Below the pieces are notes generated by a model. It was given only the letters and a program-made list of their open reading frames with translations. It was not told the DNA's origin and ran no database searches. A stretch of 64,000 nt of DNA from the NCBI GenBank assembly GCA_025617745.1, contig CM046859.1:30028744-30092743 (forward strand), given 5' to 3'. This DNA comes from Heliocidaris erythrogramma (taxonomy: Eukaryota > Echinodermata > Echinoidea > Camarodonta > Echinometridae). A program made the position numbers and the translations under genes. This document shows, in pieces, positions 12,703 through 24,854 of this stretch; within the stretch, counting starts at the first letter, position 1; the number at the start of each line of letters is the position of its first letter.

Positions 12703-13112
12703 GGGCCATTCTATCGGTCACCCTCGTGACCATCTAATTTTGCCTCTTTGCAGGAAAATAAGATTATATTTTATTGCTTTTTTTTATAATACCAGTTTCC
12801 TACATGAAAAGGATTTCTTTTCTTTCTTTTTTTACAAGAAAAAGCAATTTCCCAACCATAATGTTTTTACAGAGACATTTAGATACGCCCTTTTTTTAGT
12901 GGTCACACACGTGACGGACCCAATTTTCACCGACCTAATGTTGACTTCTGAAAGAAAATGATGTACTCTCATTAAAAAAAATATTTACCCTCCATCTGTT
13001 GGGTTATGATTGTTATTCCAATAGCCAAAATAATACAAGAAATTACTAGGAAATTAGGTTTAATTTAAGAATTTTTCAGGATTTTCGTCACACACGTGAC
13101 TGAGAATGGCCC
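12703..13112. mobile_element. TIR element, about 410 bp
   Basis: The ends begin GGGCCATTCT on both strands. The inverted match continues in degenerate form through a TCAC..GTGAC block, and a further internal tcacacacgtgacggac copy lies near 12903. The flanks AACA|GGGCC and GGCCC|AACA suggest a 4-bp target duplication. No transposase sequence was seen. Confidence 0.65.
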
Positions 13113-13424
13113 AACATCACCTTCAATATAAATATGAACATTACGAGTGCGATAGTTCATGCAGTAATAATGTAGCTTGCATTAACTTTGTCATTATTCT
13201 TTAGCCCCGCCAACGAAATCAATGCAAAAGCCTTACATTAAGTCTGACAGATTCTCAAATTGAGATTAGTGGTACTGATAGGACCTGGAAACAGGAAATT
13301 AGAAATGAAGCTTCAGAATATTTATTAGCGCCGCTCTCATGTCTGGATACGGCACGTGAGCATATACTTCTTCCAAGACTGAGTGACAGTGGGTCCATCA
13401 TGGTAGGACTTCACTCACGCCACC

Positions 13425-13530
13425 AGCCCAATTTTGCAATGGTGCAACACGATTTGTCACGAGCTTTCGCGATGTTACAACACGATTTATCATGAACTTC
13501 GGTAGTGTTGCAATACGATATATAATATAC
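13425..13530. repeat. Three 33-bp tandem units
   Basis: Three consecutive units read gttRcaacacgatttRtcac and variants. A frame on the minus strand stays open and would encode a repeated K-S-C-C-x-I-A-K peptide, but no gene context supports it. Confidence 0.5.
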
Positions 13531-13612
13531 AGTGCGCCCCCCCCCAATAAAAAAGGTTACAGTTGGAAAAAATATTTCGGAATATTTTCTATAACTTTTC
13601 ATTCACGTTTAT

Positions 13613-14190
13613 AGCTTAGGGTCTCTCATATGCAATAACACCAAAAACATTTGACTAGTTATTACGCTTGAGTGATCAAAAGCCCCTTTTGGGAAAGGGT
13701 GCAAAATTCAGACTTGACAAGAATTGGTATTTGTTCTGGCTGGTATCAACGAATTTGAGAACCGTTTAATTTTGACAGTTGAAAAAAGGCTACCCCAGGG
13801 GCGGATCCAGGATTTAGTATAGGGGGGGGGGACAGATATGCAGGTTTGTCGACTTTTGGAAAAGGTAGACACGTATTTTTTGGTCTTGCCAGCTTCTCGA
13901 AAAAAAAAGGTTTTCATTCTAAAAGGGGGGCACAATCGACAAAAGGGCGGATCCTTTATGGTAAAAATGCATACTTTTCTTCCAAAGGGGGGGGGGGCAC
14001 GGACTGGAAGTGCCCCCTGGATCCGTCACTGGGCTACCCAATTAAATATTTTAAAATATACCAGGAAATCCTCATACCTGTGGAAAGCTTAGGGTCTCTT
14101 CTATCAAATGACACCAAAATATCTCATATTTGACGTTTGAGTGAGCAAAAAACCCTTTCGTGAAAGGGTGCAAAATCGCTTTAATTCTAA
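13613..14190. repeat. Two-copy direct repeat interrupted by a hAT MITE
   Basis: The block agcttagggtctctYatat...gaaagggtgcaaaat occurs at 13613-13715 and again at 14086-14180. The distance is 473 bp, or about 229 bp once the intervening MITE and its target duplication are removed. An older tandem duplication was later split by an insertion. Confidence 0.7.
13796..14031. mobile_element. hAT-type MITE, 236 bp
   Basis: The ends are CAGGGGCGGATCCAGG and, on the other strand, CAGTGACGGATCCAGG. The CAGNG start is typical of hAT termini. The flanks carry an exact 8-bp duplication, GGCTACCC (13788-13795 and 14032-14039), as hAT insertion produces. Two G runs lie inside. Open frames within it are incidental. 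Confidence 0.9.
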
Positions 14191-14990
14191 CCTTATGTTT
14201 CTTCTTCTCAATTCAGTCTTCTAAGTCAATATGGTCACTCTTTTAAACAGATTTCAGAAATGAACTTTAAGTTGCGGGATGGAGAGACACGCTTCATTGG
14301 CTTCCCTAATGCTACCTTAGGGTCTGTTGATGGCGTATCAGAAGATGGTTTTCCGCATGACATTTGGTACATTTTTTATCGTACATCTCCAAATAGAAGA
14401 CACCTTTTTTGAGGCACCACTTTGGTTTTCGTCGAATAAATGACGTATCAAAATAAGCTTTCTTTTCTTTCTCCAATGAACTATGTGTGATTGTAAACGT
14501 AAATTATGCCTATTGTTAAGCTTATATTAATTTTAATGTGACTTTATTCAGGTTTCTTCTTAGAATTGCATTTCCCCGCGTAGGACACCTACAAATAACT
14601 ATCATAATCTTTAGTTTTTCCTTTCAAAGGTATTAAACACAAAAAATCTTAAAGTGGTATCGTTTTATGTAATCTTTTGTTATTGCTTCAGTGCGTGCAG
14701 ATGAATTAGATGTTAAATTTTGCACCCCTATAGAGCTCCGCGTTTAAAAAATTGTTTTAGAGCGCTTAAATGTAGGGCATTCAAGTTCGTATCCATCGTA
14801 TTCTGATACATATACATTGGCTGGTGGAATTATACGCGAGCGTGGGCTGTGGCTCGCTTGCGGTCTGTATTCGTGTGCTGTTGTTATATTTTCCATGCTT
14901 TTCTGGCTTGTTTTGTAGGTGATTGGAAGGACCAGGAAAGTATATTCTCTTTATAAATTCACTATCTCATTCCACTTGCCTGCTATTCAG

Positions 14991-15393
14991 TTAACCCTTC
15001 CAAGACCATTAACCACATTTTGTGGTTTAACTTTTGATTCTGAGCTCTAAAAAATATACCGGATACACGAGTAGAAAGAGCAAAAATTTTCTGCACACAC
15101 TATGTCCATTTTTGTTGCATGACCATACTCCGTTTGATGCCAGGAATTTTAAAAACAAAAATAAGCTTTAAAATCCTTAAATTGGCATCACATTGAAAAG
15201 TTCAAAATCATTGTTTTTATCAAAATTGGCAATCTTTTCAACTTCAAAATTCCTAACCATCTATATTGTTTTCAAAGATGTTACACCTTATTAGAACCAT
15301 GCAGCGCTAAAAGAAAACTATTATTGTTGCCAATTTGAAGAACAAAATGTGAGCAATTTAGCCCTTGAATAATTCCTGTCCTGAAAGGGTTAA
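14991..15393. mobile_element. TTAA-flanked MITE, about 400 bp
   Basis: Both ends read TTAACCCTTYCARGAC over about 16 bases, inside TTAA at 14991-14994 and 15390-15393. A TTAA target site fits piggyBac-like transposons; assignment is by target site only. The interior is AT-rich and non-coding. Confidence 0.65.
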
Positions 15394-15782
15394 CAAGCGA
15401 GATAACACAGTGATTAACTTGATTGGAGGAATCAGGCAGGCGCTTGTTTGGTCGGACAGGAATTATACATTTCAGTCAGGTACACATTTCAGACTTTTTA
15501 ATCTGCATTAGATGGAACACAAGCAGGCTTTGCCATCGTTCACTTTCCGAACTGCCATTACTTTAAAATAATTAGAAGCAAACCAAAAGCAGATCGTCAA
15601 AGAGCAAAATAAATTACGTAGTGGATGCTTGGACTACCGATTTTATGATTGCTAAAAGACATTTACTCAATTATCCACAAGAATTATCAATTTTCTGACA
15701 GAATTTGAATGAAGATTTGTTGATATGATATCGTCTGTTGAGGTCCAGAATGACGATAACTCTGTGTTAAAGTATATGAGTT

Positions 15783-15960
15783 AATAATAATAATAATAAT
15801 ATTCAGCTTTTATATAGCGCCTAATACATCGGAGATGTCTCTAAGCGCTTTACAGATATATTATTACCCTGGTCATCGGATTCTAGCATGCCCGCACACA
15901 ATGTATGCACATTCTCCGCTCCCTGGGGAGTATTCCAGCCAGTCGCCTGTTAAGCGCCCT
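15783..15960 (-). mobile_element. SINE fragment, same family as the copy at 8.1-8.4 kb
   Basis: It shares the (TAA)n tail, the ttatatagcgc and aagcgctttaca cores, and ttaccctggtcatcggatt with the copy at 8067-8400. The tRNA-like head is missing. Confidence 0.7.
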
Positions 15961-16890
15961 TCTGGCTCCAAACAGACGATATGCAGTGTGCTCCATATTT
16001 TGCAAGTGATCATGGTGATATATAGTGATATTTTGTTACCTATTCTCCATGTCGTCGACAAGAACGGGACTAATATACAGATTTGGGGCTTTTCTGTGCA
16101 TTTTTGAAAAGAAGAATTCTTACATAGGCTGTGGAACGATTTTAGAGGTGGGTGTCTTCAGTGTTAATAGCAGAGTACCCGACCGTGACCATCGTTCATG
16201 CATGCATGCATGAGCGTCAATTCGTTTGGTGAGAAATGTGGAGACGCGCATAATATCCTTTCGACCCAACCGACTCAACCTTATTTCTGCTTTGCAAGGC
16301 AACGTACTCCTATATGTAGCCTCAAGGTTTTCTATGTTCCGGTGACCATTGCATGTCGTCAAATACAATAGACTACGATGGGCGGAGACAGCGGAAGAAA
16401 ACATTTCACTCGTCAAATATTGAGGTTAATGGAAGAAAATTAATGCCAAATCAACTCAGTGTCTTCGTCGCAATCTTTAAATGTTGAGTTCAAAAGCTAC
16501 CCGAACTTCCCTTTGGTATTCACTTCTGTTTCTTCCGGGGTTTTTTTTTCTATGCATCTATCTGCATGGTCACATTCCGTCTTCGTGTTTAGTTCACGTT
16601 TTGGGAGAGACCTTGATATTTCCACATTTATCAAACTTGTTAAAACGATATTATGTTTCAAGGTTATTCGACCCTAATGTGTTTAAATGTTTAGTGCGAC
16701 GAGACCTCAATTTCCAGGAACATGAAAGAAGCTTCCAACCACATCAATGATTCAGGAGAGAGGAGAAAGGCGTTTTCTATTAAAGTTGAAGGTAGAATCC
16801 TCTGCTGAATCTGGAAATCCGTAGGCAATATTTCATTTTGAAGCCTTAAATATTTATTAACTTGATTCGTGTATACTTCCATGATAGAAG
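15961..16890. other. No gene seen
   Basis: Short open frames only, none with a recognisable domain. Confidence 0.45.
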
Positions 16891-17376
16891 TTGTATAGGT
16901 CACTTTGTAACTATTGTAACTATTGTATAGAAACGAGTGTGGACAATTTTTATGTTTACATGGACATTGAATGTCATTCTGTAGCAGGAGGCACTATTCC
17001 CCCTCATATCCTCGTCACAACCCGGCGACCAGATTTAGTTATTGTATGGGAGGAAGGGAAAAAAATATTCCTTTTGGAACTCACTGTTCCCTTTGAAACA
17101 AATGTACAAGATGCACATGATAGAAAGTTAGAACGTTATGAGAATTTGATAGCAGACTTGGAAGAAACAAAATACTCCGTCTTCTTTGAAGCAATTGAAA
17201 TTGGCGTGAGAGTTCGCTTTGATAAAGAAAACAAAGGTAGACTCAAAACTGTAGTTGATATGTGTAAATACAATGTCAGACACGGGGTACTTATTAATTA
17301 CATTATAAGCAAGCAAGATCTTCTTTCATTTGTTGTTATTTTCAACAGTAGGAAGGATCAAAATTGGAAAAAGTAA
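16891..17376 (+). pseudogene. Remnant of a retroelement-associated protein with RPDLV...ELTVP signature
   Basis: This is a 161-codon open frame. Residues about 33-130 (GGTIPPHILVTTRRPDLVIV, then LLELTVPFETN, AHDRKLERYENL and IEIGVRVRF) match a domain I know from uncharacterised, retrotransposon-linked proteins in corals, echinoderms and other animals, often downstream of a reverse transcriptase. Asp48 and Glu63 sit where a PD-(D/E)xK nuclease would have its acidic residues, but the following position is Thr rather than Lys. The nuclease reading is inference. There is no upstream reverse transcriptase in frame, so it is a 5'-truncated element. The first ~30 residues are probably unrelated. An AATAAA lies at about 17740-17745. 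Confidence 0.65.
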
Positions 17377-18940
17377 AATACATCAGTTATTGGGAAACAT
17401 TATAGTCACCAGACATGTACCATTCATACCTACTTTCAGACCTGATCCAGAATATCAGTATACTATAACACCTTTTTCACACAAGTTTTCTATTATATTA
17501 ATACGGTATATACAGTGTCATTACATTATAATTATGATAATAATGTTGTCATACAAAATGACAATATTATCATAACATTTCTCTCCCTTTACTGCATGCT
17601 CAAGTATATTTTTTGTTTTTAGTATATACCTGTCCGTATTACAACTTGCCATGAACCCGAATAGGTTCACGGACCTGGTACTTATATTACTGCCCTTTCG
17701 CATGATGCAAATGTGTATATTGCTGTACTTTTCTTTTAAATAAAGTCATTGTTACAGACAAATCAATGAGAACATTACACTTATCCACGACATTGTTGCA
17801 AAATAAGATTGTGTCATTTCGTGACCATGAGGTATTTACCTTCTTCTTCATCTCTTTAACGATAAAACTCTTGTACTGAATAAATTTAGATGGTCCTACC
17901 TCTTATGATTGCAATGTCTGATAATTATTAGAATCGTCTACAGAGTAATATCTATCATAAAAGCCATGTGATCAATTGTAGAGACATGCAGATTGTTCTT
18001 TTTCATCTTTCAGTACTTCGGTATTTTTATCTCCCAAATAATTCTTTAAAGTTAATAAGTACCTCGAAACCATATTTCGTTTCATACTGAATTAGATATC
18101 CATATACAACACCTTACAGAAATTTGACATTTTATTTTTAATCACTCATTTTCACGTATTCATCCACTCGGCTGCTTGAAAGAGCTGGACAGGTGTTGAA
18201 ATGTTTTATTTTACGTCAATCATTCACCTCGTCATTTAGCCAGTTGAAAAGTCATGATTAAATTGGGTTGACTTACTGTTGTGAATTGACAAATCTATTG
18301 TGAGTTAATTGCTACCGGTGATTCAATGAAACTGTCGAGATTTTATCGCGAACTAAAATAGTTAAATCAAACCTTCTAGTCATTTTTCGTACTCCTGAAT
18401 TTGTTGCCAACGCTTTTCACCAAGATAGCAAGTGAACTTGTCTGTTTTTTTGTACGATTTCTCGCCTTAAATGTCAAAAATGTAATCATTTTTCTCCTCT
18501 GTGACATTTAACTCACAGTCAATGCAACCAGATTGTTTGTAAAGCACTACCATACTCGCCATTAATTTCGCCAAATCATAGTCGATCAATGCTTTATAGG
18601 TTTCCAATCAACAAGAAATAAAGTATCTATTTGTTTCGATGACTGTTTGACTTGTTAAGTGCTTCCTGGGGAGGGGTATTCTGTGAAAAGTTAAAAGCAA
18701 ATATTTTAAATCAATAATATGAAGTTTGTGGAACAATTGGAAAATGTATTTGTTGGGCTTGCTTGACATTTCAAGGTGCTATTTTGAAGAAGAAAAAAGA
18801 CAGCACGCGATGGTATCAAACACAATTTAGGAATATGAAATATAATATAAAAGTTTAGCGAAGACGTGGCACCCTGTCAAACCCATGAGACCAGACACTA
18901 TAACGACAATAGACCGGTCGGAACAAATATTAGATTAGCA
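17377..18940. other. AT-rich DNA, no gene seen
   Basis: The first few hundred bases may still belong to the 3' part of the retroelement remnant, ending near the AATAAA at about 17740-17745. The rest is featureless to me. Confidence 0.45.
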
Positions 18941-19084
18941 GGACCCTGAATTATAAAGAGTTGCGATTGATTCAAATCAATCGTAACTTGATATCAATCG
19001 CATCTCCTATATTTTAGTACAGAGTTGCGATTGATAACTGTGAATTATTTGCAATCAATTGCAACTATTTATAAGACGGGGCCC
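18941..19084. mobile_element. GGGCCC-ended hairpin MITE
   Basis: The left end reads ggaccctgaattataaagag and the right end, complemented, gggccccgtcttataaatag. Both run on into gttgcRattgatt. The interior repeats gttgcgattgat and its complement several times, so the whole unit can fold. Non-coding. Confidence 0.75.
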
Positions 19085-20548
19085 GGCAATAGCCAAATAT
19101 GTTTTATAAGTTATATGGATCTGTTTGGAGTCGATCTGGTCATGTGACTGACGTATAATTAATGTTAGATACTCCTGTGTACGATGGCGAAGGAAGACAG
19201 TCATATTTAAGTGACAAAAAAATCTGGATAGTTGAATGAAACCGACGAGAGTTCTACAAAATCGAAAAGTTCGATATCGTACATTTTCAGTTGCATGGGT
19301 TCGGAATCTCAGAAGTGCCCACATAAAATGAGACAAGAAGAAAAAGTTTCAAGAGACGGGACAACACAAGATATTAAAAGACAAGAAGAAAATAGGCGAG
19401 ATACTGGAGCTTGCCGAGTCGACGAGATGAGCGTGAGCAATTTTTAAGACGAGATACTGCCTCTCGTAAAGGCGACTTGAAAAAAATGAAAAGAAAATTT
19501 TTGGGACCCTGTCTTCTCGTCTTCGTGTCCTTGTCAAATCGATTCAGGATATTTTCTTCTCCTATAAACCAGTCGAATTTATGGGATGAAGTAGCTCGAC
19601 TAATTTTGTCGTCTACCTTTCCAAACAAAGTCGCATAGACGAGATCTTTTGTCTTTTCTTCCCCCCCCCCCCCCCCCCATCGTATTCTATTTCTCATTAA
19701 TCTCGTCCTCTCAGGGCACTTTTACGCCGCTTCTCCATGTTTATGGGCCTTCGGTTACATGTAAGAACTTTCAAGATATAGATTTCTTTTCAGTTTTATG
19801 AACTTGAATTTTGTAAAGGGATTGGTACCCTGATACAGGTCTCAACGTGTAGAGCGATGGGCACCAAATACAACAATATATCACAAAGTCACCTTCCTTA
19901 TTAAAAAAAAGTCTCATTCTTATCAAACTGTGTCTTCTTGTTTCTAGGATTGATATTTTGAGCTTTTTTACCTGCTTTTCTTTACACAAATATATTCCAA
20001 CATAAGGTGTAGTGGGATAGTTTTGTGAATTGATTTAGCATTGTGCATGTGTAAAATAACTTTTTGCATTTCAGTTATATAATCTATTCAGACCCAGTCT
20101 AATACGCGACTGAACTTGAAGGTTTGTATCTTTTCAAAGAGGTTTTGAGGCATGCCCTCCCTTTGTGACACCCTCAATTGTCTTTATCGTGATACGATGA
20201 CGAAACTAGATTGAATGGTTCAGAAAGACGACCCTGCCTGACTGCGGGTCAGATCTTTTGAAAGCCTGTGTGCTCAATTTGCATCTAAAAAGTAAATCCT
20301 GGAGAGTTACAGGTGGCGATTGGTATGCTGTTTAGATGGGATGAAGGCGAAGATCTAATTGATACAGTGCAGGAGCGTCGCTAAAGGGGTGCATAACAAC
20401 CACTCTCTCTCTATCTCACTCCTTTCAGAAGTTTTTCGCAGTCGGTGCCGGCAAAGTTCCTTCTTTATTTACCCCTGTCTGCACATTGTGATTTTTAAAA
20501 AGCTATTTGATAGTGCATTTTCACAAGTTGATTCGAGTAAATTATGGT
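19085..20548. other. Mixed non-coding DNA
   Basis: Between 19313 and 19720 agacgaga-like motifs occur in both orientations, and the stretch ends in aagtgccc / gggcactt. This may be another degraded TIR element, but the arms are too short to be sure. A run of 18 C lies at 19661-19678. Confidence 0.4.
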
Positions 20549-21767
20549 TATTTATTTATTTATTTATTTATTTATTTCTGAATGGTTCATCATATTACAT
20601 AGTACATTGAAATAACTCCTTGGAGCGGTCACATCCATAAGAAAAGATATTTAAAGAAACAAATTACAATGACAGAATCGTAAAATAACTATGGTCACAA
20701 CACAGACATAGAATAATGGAGCACCATACAGAGGTATAGCAATATAAGCTTAAAAGGCTTGAAACGTTGCCATACCTTCACATTCAAAACTAACGAATTA
20801 CATATATTATCATTCAAAACTAAAACTAAAACAAAATAAACAGAAAAAAACAAAAACAAAGAGAGAAACTTAATAACCAATCTTAACATTAAATGAACTA
20901 ATTTGAAATTTTACACTATTTTCAACAGATAAAGATGAAAATAAAGTTAAGAAGGTAAGAAGATGGAGAAAGAGGAGGGAGCCTTTATTATCCCAAATAA
21001 TATATGTAATCAGTAATATAGTAAAGGCATCGATGGATATCTATACACGTAATAGGACAAATTATGTAAGATGAAAATATTCTAGTCTTTCGGGTGATAC
21101 GAAGCTCTAGGCTTCGTTGTAGTAATACAAGAAATAATTGTACATGTATATGTATTAATCACATCTTAGAGATAAGCATGCGCTTAATCGCATTTTTAAA
21201 GGAATGAATGGTAAGTAAATTTCGAGTGTCACTCGGTAAGGCATTCCAGACATCTGGACCGTTATGCCTAACAGATTTATGAGCCAATAATGTGCGGGGA
21301 TTGAATAAGTGAATATTAGCCGATTGTCTTGTGGGGTAAGAGTGAATATCACTGTTTCGACTGAACATGGAAGAAAATGAAGTGGGCAAAAGGTTGTTAT
21401 TATAACGAAAGATAAAGAGGGCGGTTTGAAGAAAATTGATGTCACTAACCGTAAGGCTCTTCAACTTGATAAAGAGAGCCCGTGTATGGTCAAGGTAACT
21501 AGCTCCAGCACAAATGCGGATAGCTTTCTTTTGTAGCAAGAGAATATTATCTGTAACACACTTAGATGTTGCCCAAAGAATATTGCAGTATGAGATGTAT
21601 GGTAGAATCAGAGTATTGTACAATATAAAAATTACTTTGTCAGGAACTATATATTTCACTCTATATAATATTCCAATATTTCGGGAAATTGTTGTTCTTA
21701 TGTTTTTCAACATTAGCTGTTCGCACCTTATGTCCTTTTCCTGAACTATATGACCCATTAAACATTA
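20549..21767 (-). mobile_element. 5'-truncated non-LTR retrotransposon (LINE)
   Basis: The minus-strand ORF 21758-21159 encodes 199 residues matching the C-terminal part of non-LTR reverse transcriptases: YNTLILPYISYCNILWA, LLLQKKAIRI, HSYPTRQ and the terminal NALPSDTRN. The catalytic palm motif is not included and an in-frame stop lies just upstream. A 3' UTR of about 600 bp follows, ending in a (TAAA)n tail (plus 20549-20577), as many LINEs have. The ORF is intact to its stop, suggesting a fairly young copy. Probably CR1/jockey-like; the clade is not certain. Confidence 0.88.
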
Positions 21768-24735
21768 AGATGAACTTGATCTTCAGGAAGCGGATGTCCA
21801 TATAGGTAATTTTGATTCCCTCCTAATCCACCAGCGAAGTTGTAAAGGATATTAACGAGCATATACGGATTGCAAGTGTAGGAAGGGAATTACGTTCGCA
21901 TCCAATAATGAGGTTGATGTTTTCCTGAAGCCACCAACCTGGTCCTCGGGAAGTATTACTATTATAGTCACCTCGACCCCATAGATTCAACTAGAGTCTC
22001 TCTAGGCAGTATATACATGTATTTGTATACTATTTTATTCCTGAAAATACTTTTGGTGGTCCAAAGCGTTGTTTAAAAGAAAAATCATGCGTGGCAGGAT
22101 TCCTTATGATTTCAGGGTTATTCCTATTTAGGTACAAATAAAATTCGTATTTTCTTGACTTTTCTTCTTTTCTCTTGAAAATGAACTTTTTTCAATTTTA
22201 CTAAATGTTTATAATTTTGTTCTCATATAACTTATATAAACTTACTTTTAGATATATCATTTCTAACATTCTAAGAACAATGTGTATTACAAAGCGTCAT
22301 CCAAAGAAGCCGGATAAATCCAAATGTGCAACAAAGATATATTTTCGTATATTGGGAATATATTGTTTCACTAGCTTCCAAGTAAATTTGTGATCAGAAT
22401 TCAGTGATCACACTTTCTTTATCCTACATTTTCTCTAAGATTCAAATATCAGCTCTGTTCTTCCACGGTCTCAATTTACGTTATCATGGTTACCATTGCT
22501 GATAATTCGTTCAAATTGCTGCAATCATTATAAGCGTTTGATGTGTTGACTTACAACGCTCGACTAGAATTCGAAATTTTCCAGTTAAAGGGAACAAAAA
22601 AATGACAGGAAAGTTCTTACGTTACCATACCAGTTATCAACGCTGATAGTTGCCTTTTAGCAATTTTACTCAAAGAAATAAATTTTTCCAACTGTTTGTT
22701 TCATTCCATGTTCTGGTGTAAAGTGAAAAGAAAGGACATTTTCGGTTGTTGTTCTCAATTTCTGCATCTTCCGAAATTAGGCGTTTGTCCTCTTTAATGT
22801 TACTGTTTCCTATGCCCCCCCCCCCCTCTCTCTCACACACACATTTTTTTTCTTTCGTTCCTTGTGTAATATGTTTTGCATTATTTTCTTGAGATGGGGC
22901 AATGATTTTTGCTATTATATGCTGTACAACTACAGCTCTTAGAATTTTATTTTCAAGTCTTTGTATCGTGTCGCGCTTTCATGATGAGAGACACGAGTAC
23001 ACCATTTTCCCCGAAACATTGATCCATCTCCTGAATAGGAAGGTGGAAAGACTTTAATAGGATGGATGTAGTGCAGGATATCCCCCAAAACCCGCCGAGG
23101 ACCAACGCCCCTGATTCTTCTTAATATTATGAAGGTGTCAGCGAATCCGTGATACGCCTAATCCAATCGATGAAACCAACAGATATCTGTTAACTTTTGC
23201 ATGTGAAACAACAACCCCTCTGCAAACATAGCGAACACGTGCAGGTATAAATCAACACCGGCGCCACAAGGACAGGCAAGATACACACAAAAAGTCAATC
23301 TTGACCCATTTTTCCTGGGCGCCTGCTTCCATGGTGCGGCACTGCTCGAATGAGGCCTGAAGAGTTTCAGGTGAGGGGAATCGATAGCGCGTGTGCTCAA
23401 GGGATTGTTAATCACCCGTTCTGGAGTACTGGATCCCTTCAACCCACTGATTTACAACCTCTGTTTTTCCCGGAGAGCGCGCACACAGGGACCCCGAGGC
23501 TTCATCAACATGGGGAACTTCAAGCTCGACATATTTCAAACAAATTTTTTAGAGCGTAAGAGCACATTTACCCCACAATTTTTATTAGTTTGTCTTTTTT
23601 GTCTTCCTGCTTGATCTATTTACGTCATTTTGTTACTTTTTCAAGAGTTGAGAAGTTGAAAACAAAGCTACATTTGATGTAGGTCATGGGCATTTGGGAT
23701 GTCCATCGGTATTACGTGCTTGGCATCTGATGATACAGCGGTTTGCCAAGAACATAGTTGAGCTCTTCTTCGTCTCCTTGCTCTTTTTATAGAAGCGTGG
23801 TAACCTTTTGTTTGATAAGGACTCCTATTCGATAATGATTTTGAGATTTAGATATCTTCCTCACGTGCGAGCTTTAATGACTTGAACTTTCTGACTCGTT
23901 TTGACAATTAGAACTGTTGTTTTTCCTCCTTTTTTAGAGTTTATTCATACGCTATTATCATTATATTTTGAAGGGGTCTTGCTTAAGTCTTCATATAATT
24001 TCCACAAATTTGATATCCGTTTCTCTTTAAAACAAAAATGGTTAATTCAGCTAAATTCAATTCTTATTTTCTTTCAGTCAGTTCTTCCATCACAATAATA
24101 GAAATTATTGAAATAAGGTGTTCGGGATTCCAATTTCCTGTTTCTCGAAATATGCATAAACACTTGACCATTTCACACCCTTGTTTCTATCCGGAAAGAT
24201 AATGTTATAGACAAGGTTGCGAGGTATTTATCTTTTGGTGTATTTTGGGGCATATTCTTTGTGCACCATTGTGTGAGAAATAACAAACATTTTAGGATTC
24301 GTGGTCCCCCAGTGGCAGGGCCTTTCTTCAGACCGCAAAATAAAGCGGTTGTTTTATATCTACCGTAGATGACAAAATATTTAAACGAAGAATCTAACTT
24401 TGCGACGCTATTAGAAAGGGTACACTGGCTTTGTTTATGAATGAAACTCTTTAAATAAACATTTTTCTCGATCAGTTGAGGAGATCCTGAGAAGATTATC
24501 GTCATTAAGTTGGGTATGAATTGTGCTTTATCAGGTGGTATAAAATGTGCTACATGTCTTTTGAAATAACATACAGCTCCTGCTCAAAGTTTGGCCATAG
24601 AAAACAGTATCGGCCAAAACTTACTAAACGCATGTTACCTTTCATGTAATCTTTTCCACAAATCCAAGAAGCTACAACTGTCCTATAAGTTTTGTAGCCG
24701 TACTAATGTGTTTTCTTAGTGTATTTTTTAATCAG
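21768..24735. other. AT-rich DNA, no gene seen
   Basis: Several 60-95 codon open frames exist on both strands, but none has a recognisable domain. A 12-base C run lies at 22815-22826. Confidence 0.45.
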
Positions 24736-24739
24736 TTAT

Positions 24740-24854
24740 TTAGGTAAGGACCCCATTGGAAATAAGCCATTTCGGCTTTCATGGGCTATCCTGTCATGGT
24801 ACCTGGTTATGTTTGTATTGCAATATACCTGACGAATAAAATCAAATCAAATCA
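24740..24854 (+). mobile_element. LINE 3' end fragment
   Basis: The sequence accccattggaaataagcc, then ggctttcatgggctatcctg, and a terminal (AAATC)n tail resemble the 3' UTR and tail of non-LTR elements common in marine invertebrates. No coding part remains. Confidence 0.55.
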
